Shown piece by piece: positions 10,874 through 19,471 of a stretch of 64,000 nt of DNA (position 1 is the stretch's first letter; each line of letters starts with the position of its first letter). Under the pieces are notes generated by a model. The model was not told the DNA's origin and did no database searches. It saw only the letters and a program-made list of their open reading frames with translations. This DNA is from Streptomyces kanamyceticus (GTDB lineage Bacteria > Actinomycetota > Actinomycetes > Streptomycetales > Streptomycetaceae): NCBI RefSeq assembly GCF_008704495.1, contig NZ_CP023699.1, positions 186,001 to 250,000 of the forward strand. The letters are read 5' to 3'. Position numbers and translations under genes: made by a program.

Positions 10874-12268
10874 TCAGTGATGGAATCCCGGCTGTTCGGG
10901 CGCGTGGCTGCCGGGGCCCGACGTCATCAGCCGGTCGACGGCCGCGCCGATGTCGTCGGCGAGCAGCCCGATCTTGTCGTGGCCGGTGCCGTGCCGCACC
11001 AGGACCCGCTGGACGACGGTGTCGTCACGCCCTGCGGGCAGCGGATAGGCGGGCACCTGCCAGCCGCGCTTGCGCAGCTCCTCGGTCAGGTCGTAGAGGG
11101 TGAACCCGGCCGTGACCGGGTCGGCGAGCTTCCAGGAGACGGCGGGCAGCGCGCCCCTCCCGTCGTACAGGAGGGTGAAAGGACCCATCTTCTCGATCCG
11201 TTCGGCCAGCATGTGGGCGGTGACCGCGCACGCCTCGTACACCTTGCGGTAGCCCTCGTGGCCCAGGCGCAGCATGTTGTAGTACTGGGCGACGATCTCG
11301 CCGCCGGGGCGGGAGAAGTTCAGGGCGAAGGTGGGCAGGTCGCCGCCCAGGTAGTTGACGCGGAAGATCAGGTCCTCGGGAAGCAGATCGGCGGAGCGCC
11401 ACACCACCCAGCCGACACCCAGCGGTGCCATGCCGTACTTGTGTCCCGAGGTGTTGATGGAGGCGACGCGCGCCAGCCGGAAGTCCCACACCAGTTCGGG
11501 GGTGAGGAACGGGGCGAGGAAGCCGCCGCTGGCCGCGTCCACGTGTACGGGGATGTCGAGTCCCGTCTCGGTCTGGATGCGGTCGAGTTCGGCGACGATC
11601 TCGGCGACCGGTTCGTAGACGCAGGTGAAGGTGACGCCGAGGATGGCGACGACTCCGATGGTGTTCTCGTCCACGTAGTCCTTGAGCTGCTCGGGGCGCA
11701 TCCCCAACGCGTCGTCCGCCAGCGGGACTTGGCGCAGTTCCACGTCGAAGTAGCGGGCGAACTTCTCCCAGCACACCTGCACGGGCCCCACGACGATGTT
11801 GGGCCGGTCGGTGGGCTTGCCCTCGGCCTCGCGGCGCTTGCGCCAGCGCCACTTGAGGGCGAGACCGCCTAGCATGCAGGCCTCGCTGGAGCCGGTGGTG
11901 GAACAGCCGAGGGTGGTCTCCCCCTCCGGCGAGTTCCACAGGTCGGCGAGCATGTGCACACACCGGTTCTCGATCTCGGCCGTCTGCGGGTACTCGTCCT
12001 TGTCGATCATGTTCTTGTCGAGGCACTCGTCCATGAGCATGTGCACCTCGGGCTCCACCCAGGTGGTGCAGAACGTGGCGAGGTTCTGCGAGGCGTTGCC
12101 GTCGAGCGCGAGTTCGTCGTGGATCAGCGCACGGACGGCACGGGGGTCGGAGACCGAGCGCGGCATCTTGTACTTGGGCAGGATCTGCTCGCTGATCGGC
12201 AGCGCGTAGACGTCGTCGAAGGGGCTGCCGGGCTTGATGGGGTGATGCGTGGTCCGGTGCAGGGGCAT
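10874..12268 (-). CDS. gadB: glutamate decarboxylase
   Basis: 464 residues, the same size as Escherichia coli GadB. It converts L-glutamate to GABA and CO2, consuming a proton, and uses PLP. The cofactor lysine is in [10 protein letters not shown], the PLP-stacking region is [14 protein letters not shown], and the Asp-binding segment is [10 protein letters not shown]. The length and motifs fit group II decarboxylases of the GadA/B branch rather than aromatic amino acid decarboxylases. No glutamate/GABA antiporter gene is adjacent, so it may serve GABA supply or acid stress alone. Start ATG 12268 follows a GGAAGGAACC ribosome-binding region. Confidence 0.9.
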   Translation of the reverse strand: MPLHRTTHHPIKPGSPFDDVYALPISEQILPKYKMPRSVSDPRAVRALIHDELALDGNASQNLATFCTTWVEPEVHMLMDECLDKNMIDKDEYPQTAEIENRCVHMLADLWNSPEGETTLGCSTTGSSEACMLGGLALKWRWRKRREAEGKPTDRPNIVVGPVQVCWEKFARYFDVELRQVPLADDALGMRPEQLKDYVDENTIGVVAILGVTFTCVYEPVAEIVAELDRIQTETGLDIPVHVDAASGGFLAPFLTPELVWDFRLARVASINTSGHKYGMAPLGVGWVVWRSADLLPEDLIFRVNYLGGDLPTFALNFSRPGGEIVAQYYNMLRLGHEGYRKVYEACAVTAHMLAERIEKMGPFTLLYDGRGALPAVSWKLADPVTAGFTLYDLTEELRKRGWQVPAYPLPAGRDDTVVQRVLVRHGTGHDKIGLLADDIGAAVDRLMTSGPGSHAPEQPGFHH

Positions 12269-12420
12269 GGGGCGGGTTCCTTCCGGGCACGGGGGCGGAC
12301 GCCGTCATCGTGGGGATCGTCGCGAACGCGGACGGGGATGTCCACGGCCCCTCCAGCCGAAGGGAGGAAGTCGCTGCGGCGAATGCACCAGCGGGCCACC
12401 CCGGCAGCAGGAGCCCCGGG

Positions 12421-12684
12421 ATGATCGGCGGCATGTGGCTCACCGTGCAGATCGTCGGCTCCCTGCTGGTCCTCGCCGCGTTCGTCGCCGTGCAGGCGAA
12501 CCGGATGCGCACCGACGCCTGGTCCTACCTCTGGCTCAACGCGACCGGCTCGCTCCTCATGGCCGTCGACGCGGTCGTGGAGGGCGACTGGGGCTTCCTG
12601 CTCCTGGAGGGGACCTGGGCCGTCGTCTCCTTCTGGGGCCTGTTCGCCAAGTCACGCGGGCGGACGGCGGGGGCGGGCCACTGA
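12421..12684 (+). CDS. small integral membrane protein of the CBU_0592 type
   Basis: 87 residues with three hydrophobic helices (VGSLLVLAAFVAV, LWLNATGSLLMAVDA and LLEGTWAVVSFWGLF). The WxxQxxGxxLxLxAF...Y/LxxNxxGSxxLxxxA pattern resembles the small CBU_0592 family of unknown function. AGGAG at 12409-12413 supports ATG 12421; a longer in-frame ORF from 12310 lacks hydrophobic or coding features. It is divergent from gadB and convergent with the HxlR gene. Confidence 0.68.
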   Translation: MIGGMWLTVQIVGSLLVLAAFVAVQANRMRTDAWSYLWLNATGSLLMAVDAVVEGDWGFLLLEGTWAVVSFWGLFAKSRGRTAGAGH

Positions 12685-12704
12685 CCTGAACCGTTCGGCC
12701 CGGT

Positions 12705-13157
12705 TCAGGGGGTCGCGACCTTGTGCACGGCGGTGTCGTCGGGGTCCAGGCGCCGCCCGTCGGCGGACCGGACCTCCAGGGGGCGCAGGCGCTCGCCCTG
12801 CCGACGGTCGACCAGCTCCGAGTGCGCTTCCCCGGGGGCGAAGAAGTTCCGCTCGCCCCACTGGCGCAGCGCCACGATGACGGGGAAGAGCTCCTTCCCC
12901 TTCTCCGTCAGTACGTACTCGCGGTAGGCGCTGCCGTCCGACGCGGGGACGGATGCGAGAACTCCGCCCGCGACCAGGGAGCGCAGCCGCGCGGTGAGGA
13001 TGTTCTTCGCGACGCCGAGGCTGCGCTGGAACTCTCCGAAGCGCCGGCTTCCGTCGAAGGCGTCCCGCACGATCAGCAGCGACCACCAGTCGCCGATCGC
13101 GTCCACCGACCGGGCGACGGGGCATTCACTGTCGTCGAACCGTGTCCTGGTCACCAT
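12705..13157 (-). CDS. HxlR family winged-helix regulator
   Basis: 150 residues. The HxlR pattern is clear: CPVARSVDAIGDWWSLLIVRDAF, then RRFGEFQRSLGVAKNILTARL for the recognition helix, and YREYVLTEKGKELFPVI for the wing. The conserved N-terminal Cys (ECPVA) is present and in several family members senses redox or electrophiles. ATG 13157 is preceded by GAGGAG. It is divergent from an MFS pump across an unusually long inverted repeat, so it most likely represses or activates that pump and itself. Confidence 0.85.
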   Translation of the reverse strand: MVTRTRFDDSECPVARSVDAIGDWWSLLIVRDAFDGSRRFGEFQRSLGVAKNILTARLRSLVAGGVLASVPASDGSAYREYVLTEKGKELFPVIVALRQWGERNFFAPGEAHSELVDRRQGERLRPLEVRSADGRRLDPDDTAVHKVATP

Positions 13158-13184
13158 GACGTTCGCTCCTCGCATCCACTGTGG

Positions 13185-13235
13185 TTGCAACATGCTACCA
13201 AGAAAGTTACGGTCGCCATCGGTAGCAAGTTGAAA
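13185..13235. promoter_or_regulatory. long inverted-repeat operator between HxlR and MFS genes
   Basis: TTGCAACATGCTACC (13185-13199) and GGTAGCAAGTTGAAA (13221-13235) are inverted copies matching at 13 of 15 positions with a 21-base spacer. It fills the shared promoter region of the divergent HxlR and MFS genes and is the obvious HxlR binding site. Confidence 0.75.
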
Positions 13236-13258
13236 CCAGAGTGCGAGAGGGGAAGCGG

Positions 13259-14587
13259 ATGTCAGGCAACTGCGAGACAGCGACAGGGCACACCGAGGCG
13301 CCGACTAGGGGAGGTGACGCCGCGCCACACGGGGCCGGAGTCGGGGCCGGGGCTGAGGCTGGTGCCGGGGCTGGGGTCGGCGCCCTCTCCCGCGGCATCG
13401 TCCTCCTCTTCGCCGTCGCCTGCGGAGCGGCGGTGGCCAACGTCTACTTCTCCCAGCCGCTCCTGGTGACCATGGGGCACGACCTCGGCATGAGCCCCGC
13501 GCTCGTCGGCAGCGTCGTCACCCTCACGCACGTCGGCTACGGGCTCGGCCTCTTCTTCCTCGTGCCGCTGGGCGACGTGGCCGACCGCAGACGGCTCATC
13601 GTGGCCCAACTGCTGCTCCTGGTAGGGGCGTTGACACTCATCGCCACCGCCCGCACGGCGGCGGTCCTGCTCGCGGGCATGGCCGCGACGGGGCTCCTCG
13701 CGGTCGTCACACAGACCCTGCTCACCTTCGCGGCATCGCTGGCTCCCGCCGCCGGGCGCGGCCGGGTCGTCGGCCTGGTCACCAGCGGCGTGGTCAGCGG
13801 AATCCTGCTCGCCCGCACCGTGTCCGGCGTCCTGGCCGACCTCGCGGGTTGGCGCTCCGTCTACCTCACGTCGGCGTCGCTCACCACGCTGCTCGCCCTG
13901 GTCCTGTACCGGGTGCTGCCGCGCCGCGGTGACGCCCCGCCGACCACGGCCCTGCGCTACGGACAGCTCCTGCGCTCCACCGTCACGCTGTTCGCACGGG
14001 AACGGCTGCTGCGGCTCAGGGCCCTGTTCGGTCTGCTGATATTCGCCTCGTTCAGCACGCTGTGGAGCAGCGTCGCGCTGCCGCTCAGCGAAGCACCGTA
14101 CTTCTTCTCCCACAGCGCGATCGGGGCCCTCGGCCTCATCGGTGTCGCGGGCGCGCTGGCCGCGAGCGCGGCGGGCCGCCTCAACGACCGAGGCCTCTCC
14201 CAGCGGACCACCGGCATCGCCCTGGCGCTGCTCGCCGCGTCATGGCTGCCGCTGGCCTTCACCCGCAGTTCCCTCTGGGCCCTGTTCCTCGGGGTGATCC
14301 TGCTCGACCTCGCCGTGCAGGCCGTCCACGTCACCAACCAGACGTTGATCTACGCGCTGCACCCGGAAGCGGGCAGCCGGATCATCGGCGGCTACATGGT
14401 CTTCTACTCGATCGGCAGCGCCACCGGCGCCATCGCCGCGACCTCCCTCTACACGGTGGCGGGCTGGGGCGCGGTCTGCGGCCTTGGCGCCGGGTTCAGC
14501 TGCCTCGGGCTCGCGGTGTGGGCGTTCACCCGCGACAGCCGCCGCAGCACGGCGAGTTCAGCCGCGGCCGATGCGGCTCGCGTCTAG
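13259..14587 (+). CDS. MFS transporter, DHA1-like
   Basis: 442 residues, 12 predicted helices. Motif A of the 2-3 loop is LGDVADRRRLIVAQ, and the N terminus carries VANVYFSQPLL, typical of the small-molecule exporter subgroup related to YfhI/ProP-like DHA1 proteins. A Gly/Ala/Pro-rich 45-residue cytoplasmic head precedes helix 1. ATG 13259 is preceded by GAGAGGGGAAG; an in-frame GTG lies at 13241. The divergent HxlR regulator and shared operator suggest induction by a toxic compound, perhaps the substrate. The 3' end overlaps an FG-GAP remnant on the other strand. Confidence 0.85.
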   Translation: MSGNCETATGHTEAPTRGGDAAPHGAGVGAGAEAGAGAGVGALSRGIVLLFAVACGAAVANVYFSQPLLVTMGHDLGMSPALVGSVVTLTHVGYGLGLFFLVPLGDVADRRRLIVAQLLLLVGALTLIATARTAAVLLAGMAATGLLAVVTQTLLTFAASLAPAAGRGRVVGLVTSGVVSGILLARTVSGVLADLAGWRSVYLTSASLTTLLALVLYRVLPRRGDAPPTTALRYGQLLRSTVTLFARERLLRLRALFGLLIFASFSTLWSSVALPLSEAPYFFSHSAIGALGLIGVAGALAASAAGRLNDRGLSQRTTGIALALLAASWLPLAFTRSSLWALFLGVILLDLAVQAVHVTNQTLIYALHPEAGSRIIGGYMVFYSIGSATGAIAATSLYTVAGWGAVCGLGAGFSCLGLAVWAFTRDSRRSTASSAAADAARV

Positions 14588-14746
14588 GCGTTCGGCCCGG
14601 GACGGGACGGGGCCGCGGGGGCTGCCGGGCACGATCCAGTACGTGCCGGTGGCACCGCGGCCCGGGAAGTCCTGGGTCAGCACGGCCAGTTCGTCACAGC
14701 CGTCGCCGTCCAGGTCGGCGAGTGCCAGATCGCTCCCGAAGGAGTC
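14558..14746 (-). pseudogene. remnant of an FG-GAP/integrin-like repeat protein (C-terminal end)
   Basis: The minus-strand frame encodes SFGSDLALADLDGDGCDELA followed by VLTQDFPGRGATGTYWIVPG and ends in TGA at 14558. FG-GAP repeats bind calcium through the DLDGDG loop and occur in secreted beta-propellers. Only one repeat is left; the frame closes at about 14807 with no start codon. It overlaps the last 30 bases of the MFS gene. I read it as the 3' scar of a deleted secreted protein gene. Confidence 0.6.
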
Positions 14747-14836
14747 ACGAGCGCGGGGACGAACTCCCGACGGCGACGATTCAACCGGCCTATATGACTC
14801 ATGAGGTCAATCTACGCAGCTCAGAGCACAGACAGC

Positions 14837-15637
14837 TCAGTCGAGCTTGCGCGCGACGCCGCCATAGATGCCGATCTCGCCGGACCGCTCCGACGGGGTG
14901 CCCTCCGGGCGCCAGAACGGCACTTGGGTCAGGCCGGGATCGACCAGCTCGAAACCGTCGAAGAACCGCTCGACCCGGGCGCGGGAGCGCAGGTTCAAGG
15001 TGGCGGTGGCCTGGTTGTAGACGGCTTGGGCGTCGCTGCGATCGGCGAAGTCGCTCGTGGCGTGCGAGAGCACCAGGAAGCTGCCGGTCGGCAGCGCGTC
15101 GCGCAGGGTGGCGACGATCCGCTCGGGCTGCTCGGCGTCGGTGAGGAAGTGGACGACGGCCACGAGGAAGAGGGCCACGGGCTCGTCGAAGTCGATGACG
15201 CGGCGGACCTCGGGATGGTCCACGACGCCTCGCGGGTCGCGCAGATCGGCGAGCACGCTGCTGGTGCCGCCGACGCGGTGGAGCAGCGCCTCGGCGTGCG
15301 TGTTCACGATCGGGTCGTTGTCGACGTACGCGACGCGGGCGTCCGGCACCGTCTCCTTGGCGATCTCGTGCACGTTCGGCGACGTGGGCAGGCCGGTGCC
15401 GATGTCGAGGATCTGCCGGACGCCCGCGCCGGTGACGTGACGGACGGCGCGCAGCATGAACTCGCGGTTGGCCCTGACTCCGATGCGCACCTCGGGCGCG
15501 GCGGCGGCCAGTTCGTCACCGGCGCGCTGGTCCACCTCGTAGTTGTCCTTGCCGCCGAGGAGATAGTCGTAGATCCGCGCGGGGTGCGGCTTACTGGTGT
15601 CGATGTCCTCCGCGTGCAGCCCGCCCTGACTCAACAC
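14837..15637 (-). CDS. SAM-dependent methyltransferase, DUF574 family
   Basis: 266 residues. The family signature DTSKPHPARIYDYLLGGKDN is at the N terminus, the SAM-binding motif is LDIGTGLPTSPNVHEIA, and VDNDPIV with the acidic residue that holds the ribose follows. DUF574 proteins are abundant in Streptomyces, often beside regulators, and their substrates are unknown. Start GTG 15637 is supported by GAGAGGGGC upstream. It is monocistronic and faces an FG-GAP remnant. Confidence 0.88.
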   Translation of the reverse strand: MLSQGGLHAEDIDTSKPHPARIYDYLLGGKDNYEVDQRAGDELAAAAPEVRIGVRANREFMLRAVRHVTGAGVRQILDIGTGLPTSPNVHEIAKETVPDARVAYVDNDPIVNTHAEALLHRVGGTSSVLADLRDPRGVVDHPEVRRVIDFDEPVALFLVAVVHFLTDAEQPERIVATLRDALPTGSFLVLSHATSDFADRSDAQAVYNQATATLNLRSRARVERFFDGFELVDPGLTQVPFWRPEGTPSERSGEIGIYGGVARKLD

Positions 15638-15895
15638 TCGCCCCTCTCGACGCCCGCCACGCCCTGATGGGCGCCGCGTACCGATGGCGCCACCCTTTCA
15701 CACGAACTCCGCTGACCACAGGAGTTGTTAACGGGAACACGGCAGGAACCATCGGCGCCTGGCCGTCTCGGATTCGAGTGGTAAGGACGGCATTCCGTGG
15801 CGCCGACCTACCGCCTTTCGGACTCCGCGGGACGCGCCAGGGCACCGTCCACCTCGAGGACAACAGGGACCGGCTCACCGAGCTCGGGTGAGAAC

Positions 15896-15937
15896 GCGTA
15901 GCCCCTGCGCGCGCCGGTCGCTGCCGCAGGGCTACGC
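15896..15937 (-). terminator. hairpin terminator of the racemase operon
   Basis: GCGTAGCCCCTGCG and CGCAGGGCTACGC pair as a 13-bp stem with one bulged C, 11 bases beyond the stop of the racemase gene. The rest of 15638-15948 contains no gene that I can support. Confidence 0.65.
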
Positions 15938-15948
15938 GGTCCCTTGTC

Positions 15949-17061
15949 CTACAGGGCGATCCATTCCGTCGAAGTGGTCACCTCGGCCAGGACGTCCGGC
16001 AGGGGCTCGACGCCGAGGCCGGGTCCTGTCGGTACGTCGAGGTGGCCGTCCGCCAGGACGAACGGTTCCGTGATGTCGGTGGCAAAGTAGCGGCTGGAGC
16101 CCGAGGTGTCGCCGGGGAGGGTGAAGCCCGGCAGGGCGGCGAGGGCCACGTTGGCGGCGCGGCCGATGCCGGTCTCCAGCATGCCGCCGCACCAGACGGG
16201 GATGCCGTGGGCGCTCGCGAGGTCGTGGATGCGGCGGGCCTCCAGGTAGCCGCCGACCCGGGCGGGCTTGACGTTGATGATGGAGCAGGCGCCGAGCGTG
16301 ATGGCCGCCGCGGCGTGGGCTGCGGACTCGATGGACTCGTCGAGGCAGATGGGGGTGCGCAGCATCTTGGCGAGCTGGGCGTGCTGGACCATGTCGTCGT
16401 TGGCGAGGGGCTGTTCGATCAGGAGCAGTCCGAACTCGTCCAGCTTGGCGAGGTGTTGGGCGTCGACGAGCGTGTACGCGGCGTTGGCGTCGACCTGGAG
16501 GAGCAGGTCGTCGCCGAAGCGCTCCCGGACCGCGCGGACGGGCTCGACGTCCCAGCCCGGCTCGATCTTCAGCTTGATGCGGACATAGCCCTCGGCCACG
16601 TACCGCTCGACGGCGTCCAGGAGTTGAGGGATCGAGTCCATGATGCCGACCGAGACACCACAGGGGACGCGGTCGCGTACGGCGCCGAGGTAGGAGCCGA
16701 ACGACTCGCCACGGGAGCGGAGTTGGGCGTCGAGGAGTGCGCTCTCCAGAGCGGACTTGGCCATGTGGTGTCCGGTGAAGGGCGCGAGGACCCGGCCCAC
16801 GGTGGCGGCGTTCACGCCGTCCTTCGGCAGGGCCGGGATGAGGAAGTCGCGCAGGACGCGCTGGGCGCCGTCGACGTACTCGCTGCAGTAGCGGGGCTCG
16901 GACATGGCGGCGCACTCGGCCCAGCCCTCTCCGTCGGCGGTCACCACGCGTACGAGCAGCACGTCGCGGCTGGTCTCGACGCCGAAAGAGGTGCGGAAGG
17001 GCGCGACGAGCGGCATCGCGATGCGCCGCAGTTCGATGCCGGAGATCTTCATGGTGGTCAC
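15949..17061 (-). CDS. N-succinylamino acid racemase / o-succinylbenzoate synthase family (enolase superfamily)
   Basis: 370 residues. It should interconvert N-succinyl-D- and L-amino acids by proton abstraction. Catalytic residues are visible: KLKIEP for the first Lys pair, QVDANAAY, LLIEQPLA and CLDESI for the three metal-binding acids, and INVKPARVGG for the opposing Lys. The NSAR and MenC activities share this scaffold; here the neighbours (succinyltransferase-type GNAT and M20 hydrolase), with no menaquinone gene, favour the amino acid racemase. Start GTG 17061 overlaps the preceding stop as GTGA. A hairpin follows the stop, so it ends the operon. Confidence 0.85.
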   Translation of the reverse strand: MTTMKISGIELRRIAMPLVAPFRTSFGVETSRDVLLVRVVTADGEGWAECAAMSEPRYCSEYVDGAQRVLRDFLIPALPKDGVNAATVGRVLAPFTGHHMAKSALESALLDAQLRSRGESFGSYLGAVRDRVPCGVSVGIMDSIPQLLDAVERYVAEGYVRIKLKIEPGWDVEPVRAVRERFGDDLLLQVDANAAYTLVDAQHLAKLDEFGLLLIEQPLANDDMVQHAQLAKMLRTPICLDESIESAAHAAAAITLGACSIINVKPARVGGYLEARRIHDLASAHGIPVWCGGMLETGIGRAANVALAALPGFTLPGDTSGSSRYFATDITEPFVLADGHLDVPTGPGLGVEPLPDVLAEVTTSTEWIAL

Positions 17062-17921
17062 TGGGTGCTCTCGGTGCGGGGGCGGGCGGGGGCGTTGGCG
17101 GGCGTGCGGTGCACGAGGTAGCCGCGTCGGTCGTGGAGGCCGAGCACGCGGGCTCCGTCGTCGAGGAGGGAGCCGAGGGCGTCACGCACGGCGAGCCGCC
17201 AGGCGTGCGCGGCTTCGGGGTCCTTACGACGCAGGGCCTCGATGTCGTCGGGCAGGTCGATGAGGACGAACTCGGCGTCGGTGGAGGTGACTTCGGGTCG
17301 GCCGCCGCGGTTGCGGACGGCGTGCACGGCGTGGGCCGCCGCGGACTCGCCCGGGGCGGACGGCGCGGCCGGGTCCTGGTGCGCGGAGAGGTCCCAGGCG
17401 GTCAAGACCCGGTCGGACTCGTCGCCGCCGTTGATCGCGTCGTCCATCGCGCCGTAGAAGGAGCGGAGGTATTCCTCGGGGCGGGCGCCGAGCTTGGTGA
17501 GGTTGAAGTGGGCGTTGCGGCGGATGAGCGGGTCGTAGGTCCAGGTGATGCGGGTGATGCCGCGCCGCAGCGCCCACCGCTTCTGGTGCAGCTTGAGGGC
17601 GAGGCCGATGCCGCGGCCCGCGGTGGCACCCGTGATGTGCGAGTGGAGGGTGGTCGCCGAGGGTTCCGCGAAGAAGGCGACGGACGCGCCGACGAGGCGG
17701 CCGTTCTCGTACGCCCCTGCCACGTAGTTGCCCGCGTGCCCGAGCGCCCGCATGACCTCGGCGGAGACGGGGCCCTTGGCCGGGTGGGTGCCCCAGATGT
17801 CGGCGTAGAGGCCGCAGACGGCCTCCAGGTCGTCCATGGCGTGCAGTTCGCGGATGTCGAGGGAGAGGGAACCGGTGACCCCCGCTTCACGGGTGTCGGC
17901 AAGGGTGTCGATGTGGTTCAC
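17058..17921 (-). CDS. COG3375-type GNAT N-acyltransferase, probable amino acid N-succinyltransferase
   Basis: 287 residues, longer than usual GNATs because of a C-terminal extension. The CoA-binding part is GATAGRGIGLALKLHQKRWA, followed by TWTYDPLIRRNAHFNLTKLG, a segment typical of COG3375 proteins that neighbour NSAR genes. In Geobacillus kaustophilus the equivalent enzyme succinylates D-amino acids as the first step of irreversible conversion to L-amino acids. The start is GTG 17921, within GTGA overlapping the M20 stop, with GGAG upstream. It overlaps the racemase gene the same way, so the three proteins are translationally coupled. Confidence 0.8.
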   Translation of the reverse strand: MNHIDTLADTREAGVTGSLSLDIRELHAMDDLEAVCGLYADIWGTHPAKGPVSAEVMRALGHAGNYVAGAYENGRLVGASVAFFAEPSATTLHSHITGATAGRGIGLALKLHQKRWALRRGITRITWTYDPLIRRNAHFNLTKLGARPEEYLRSFYGAMDDAINGGDESDRVLTAWDLSAHQDPAAPSAPGESAAAHAVHAVRNRGGRPEVTSTDAEFVLIDLPDDIEALRRKDPEAAHAWRLAVRDALGSLLDDGARVLGLHDRRGYLVHRTPANAPARPRTESTQ

Positions 17922-19048
17922 GGCATCGCTCCGAGAAGGTGGGTCAGGAGCTGTGCGCGGACCGGCATGGCGGCGGTGACGACGTGCTCGTGGTCGGCGT
18001 GGGCACCGTCGCCGACGGCACCGAGGCCGTCGAGGGTGGGGCACCCGACGCCCGCGGTGTAGTTGCCGTCGGAGGCGCCGCCGACGGCCGCCTGCTGGAG
18101 GGCGTCCATGCCCAGGCGCGCGGCCGTCTCCGAGGCGAGCGCGAACAGGTCCTTGGAGGCGTCCGCGTCCAGGGGCGGGCGGTTGGGCCCTCCGTCGATG
18201 CGCAGACCCGCGTCGGGGTGGTGCGGCCGCAGGGCGGTGATGAGGTCGTGGACCGCCTGCTGGGCCGCCGGGCTGGGGACGCGGACGTCGATGCTCAGTT
18301 CGGCGCCGGCCGGGACGGTGTTGGTGGCCGTGCCTGCCGACAGCACGGTCGGGGTGATCGTCGTGCCAGGACCGGTGCGGGCGGTGACGGCATCGGTGAT
18401 GTCCTGGAGGGCCAGGAGGTGGTGGGCGAGGTCGATCGCCGCGTTGATGCCCTTCTCCGGTTCGAGGCCCGCGTGGGCGGCGCGGCCGCGGACGGTGAGC
18501 TGGTAGTTGGACACGCCCTTGCGGCAGGTCTTCAGGGCGCCGCCCGCGGCCGCGGCCTCCAGGACGAGCGAGGCGCGGCAGGCGCGCGCCGCCTCCTCGA
18601 TGAGGGCGCGCGAGGTCTCCGAGCCGACCTCCTCGTCACCGGTGACCAGGACGCAGATGCCGTCGAGGGAAGGCAGTTGGGCCAGGCCGTGGAACATCTG
18701 GACCAGACCGGCCTTCATGTCGAAGACGCCGGGGCCGCGCGCGATGCCCTGCTCGACCGAGAACGGGTGGGTCTTGAGGGTGCCCATGGGCCAGACCGTG
18801 TCGTGGTGGCCGAGGAGCAGCGTCCGCGGGGTGCCGAAGCTCCACCGCAGGTGGGTGACTCCCCCGGTCACGATCGTCTCGGGAGCGGCGCCGAGCAGCC
18901 GGGCGCCCTGCGCGGCGACGACGCGGGCGCTGCGGGCCACGGCCTCGTGATCCGCGGAGTACGACTCGCAGGTCACCAGTTCTTCGAGGTCGGCGAGCAT
19001 GGGGTCGAGGGGCGGCGCTGCGGGATGGGGTGCGTGATCGGCCTGCAC
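17918..19048 (-). CDS. M20 family metallopeptidase (probable N-succinyl-L-amino acid hydrolase)
   Basis: 376 residues. The di-zinc site is complete: GHHDTVWP, GVFDMKAG, GDEEVGS and the C-terminal HADHEHV, with the dimerisation domain inserted from about residue 180 to 290 (RGRAAHAGLEPEKGINAA). It belongs to the carboxypeptidase G2/ArgE group. In this operon it should remove the succinyl group from the L-isomer only, making the pathway one-way. First gene of the coupled M20-GNAT-racemase operon; the MITE-like element lies about 150 bases upstream of it. Confidence 0.85.
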   Translation of the reverse strand: MQADHAPHPAAPPLDPMLADLEELVTCESYSADHEAVARSARVVAAQGARLLGAAPETIVTGGVTHLRWSFGTPRTLLLGHHDTVWPMGTLKTHPFSVEQGIARGPGVFDMKAGLVQMFHGLAQLPSLDGICVLVTGDEEVGSETSRALIEEAARACRASLVLEAAAAGGALKTCRKGVSNYQLTVRGRAAHAGLEPEKGINAAIDLAHHLLALQDITDAVTARTGPGTTITPTVLSAGTATNTVPAGAELSIDVRVPSPAAQQAVHDLITALRPHHPDAGLRIDGGPNRPPLDADASKDLFALASETAARLGMDALQQAAVGGASDGNYTAGVGCPTLDGLGAVGDGAHADHEHVVTAAMPVRAQLLTHLLGAMP

Positions 19049-19199
19049 GTGTGCGTCCTCCAGGGGGGTGGGATGACGACAACGCTAGGCAGGATGCGGG
19101 AGCCGGAGTTCGTACGTGGACGACAATGTCCGGCGCGGATTCGTACGAGGGACCGAACTCGCGCCGGAGCCGGTCCTTTCGCCTTCGGCAGGCGGCTCC

Positions 19200-19396
19200 A
19201 GGGCCTGTCCGGCGGGTCAGGGCGCGCTCGGGTGGCGACCACCGTCCGGTGCGGGCGAGCGGGGTGTGGTGCGTGCGGCTGCAAGGCGGAGGAGGGCGAC
19301 AACGCAGTGGGGCCTCCCCTGCTCGAGCGGAGCCGAGAGCTTGGGGGCGTGCGCGCCAGACCCCGCGACAGCGCCATGATCCGCCGGACAGGCCCT
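19200..19396. mobile_element. 197-bp MITE-like element with 26-bp terminal inverted repeats
   Basis: The ends are inverted copies: 19200-19225 begins AGGGCCTGTCCGGCGG and 19371-19396 reads back the same with two mismatches in 26. The interior has no real ORF. The layout (short, non-coding, long terminal inverted repeats) is that of a miniature inverted-repeat transposable element. I cannot define a target duplication. It separates the PucR gene from the operon it may control. The rest of 19049-19471 holds nothing else I can name. Confidence 0.6.
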
Positions 19397-19471
19397 AGCG
19401 GGCGGTCCCCGGCCTGCGGCCCGCGCCGGGGCGCCTCCGGCGGGCGGCGAGGGCGCCGACGCGGCCGTCGC

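Noticed and set aside
15667..15891. 74-codon plus-strand ORF between the methyltransferase and the racemase operon
   Set aside because: No ribosome-binding site or recognisable domain, and it ends at the operon terminator.
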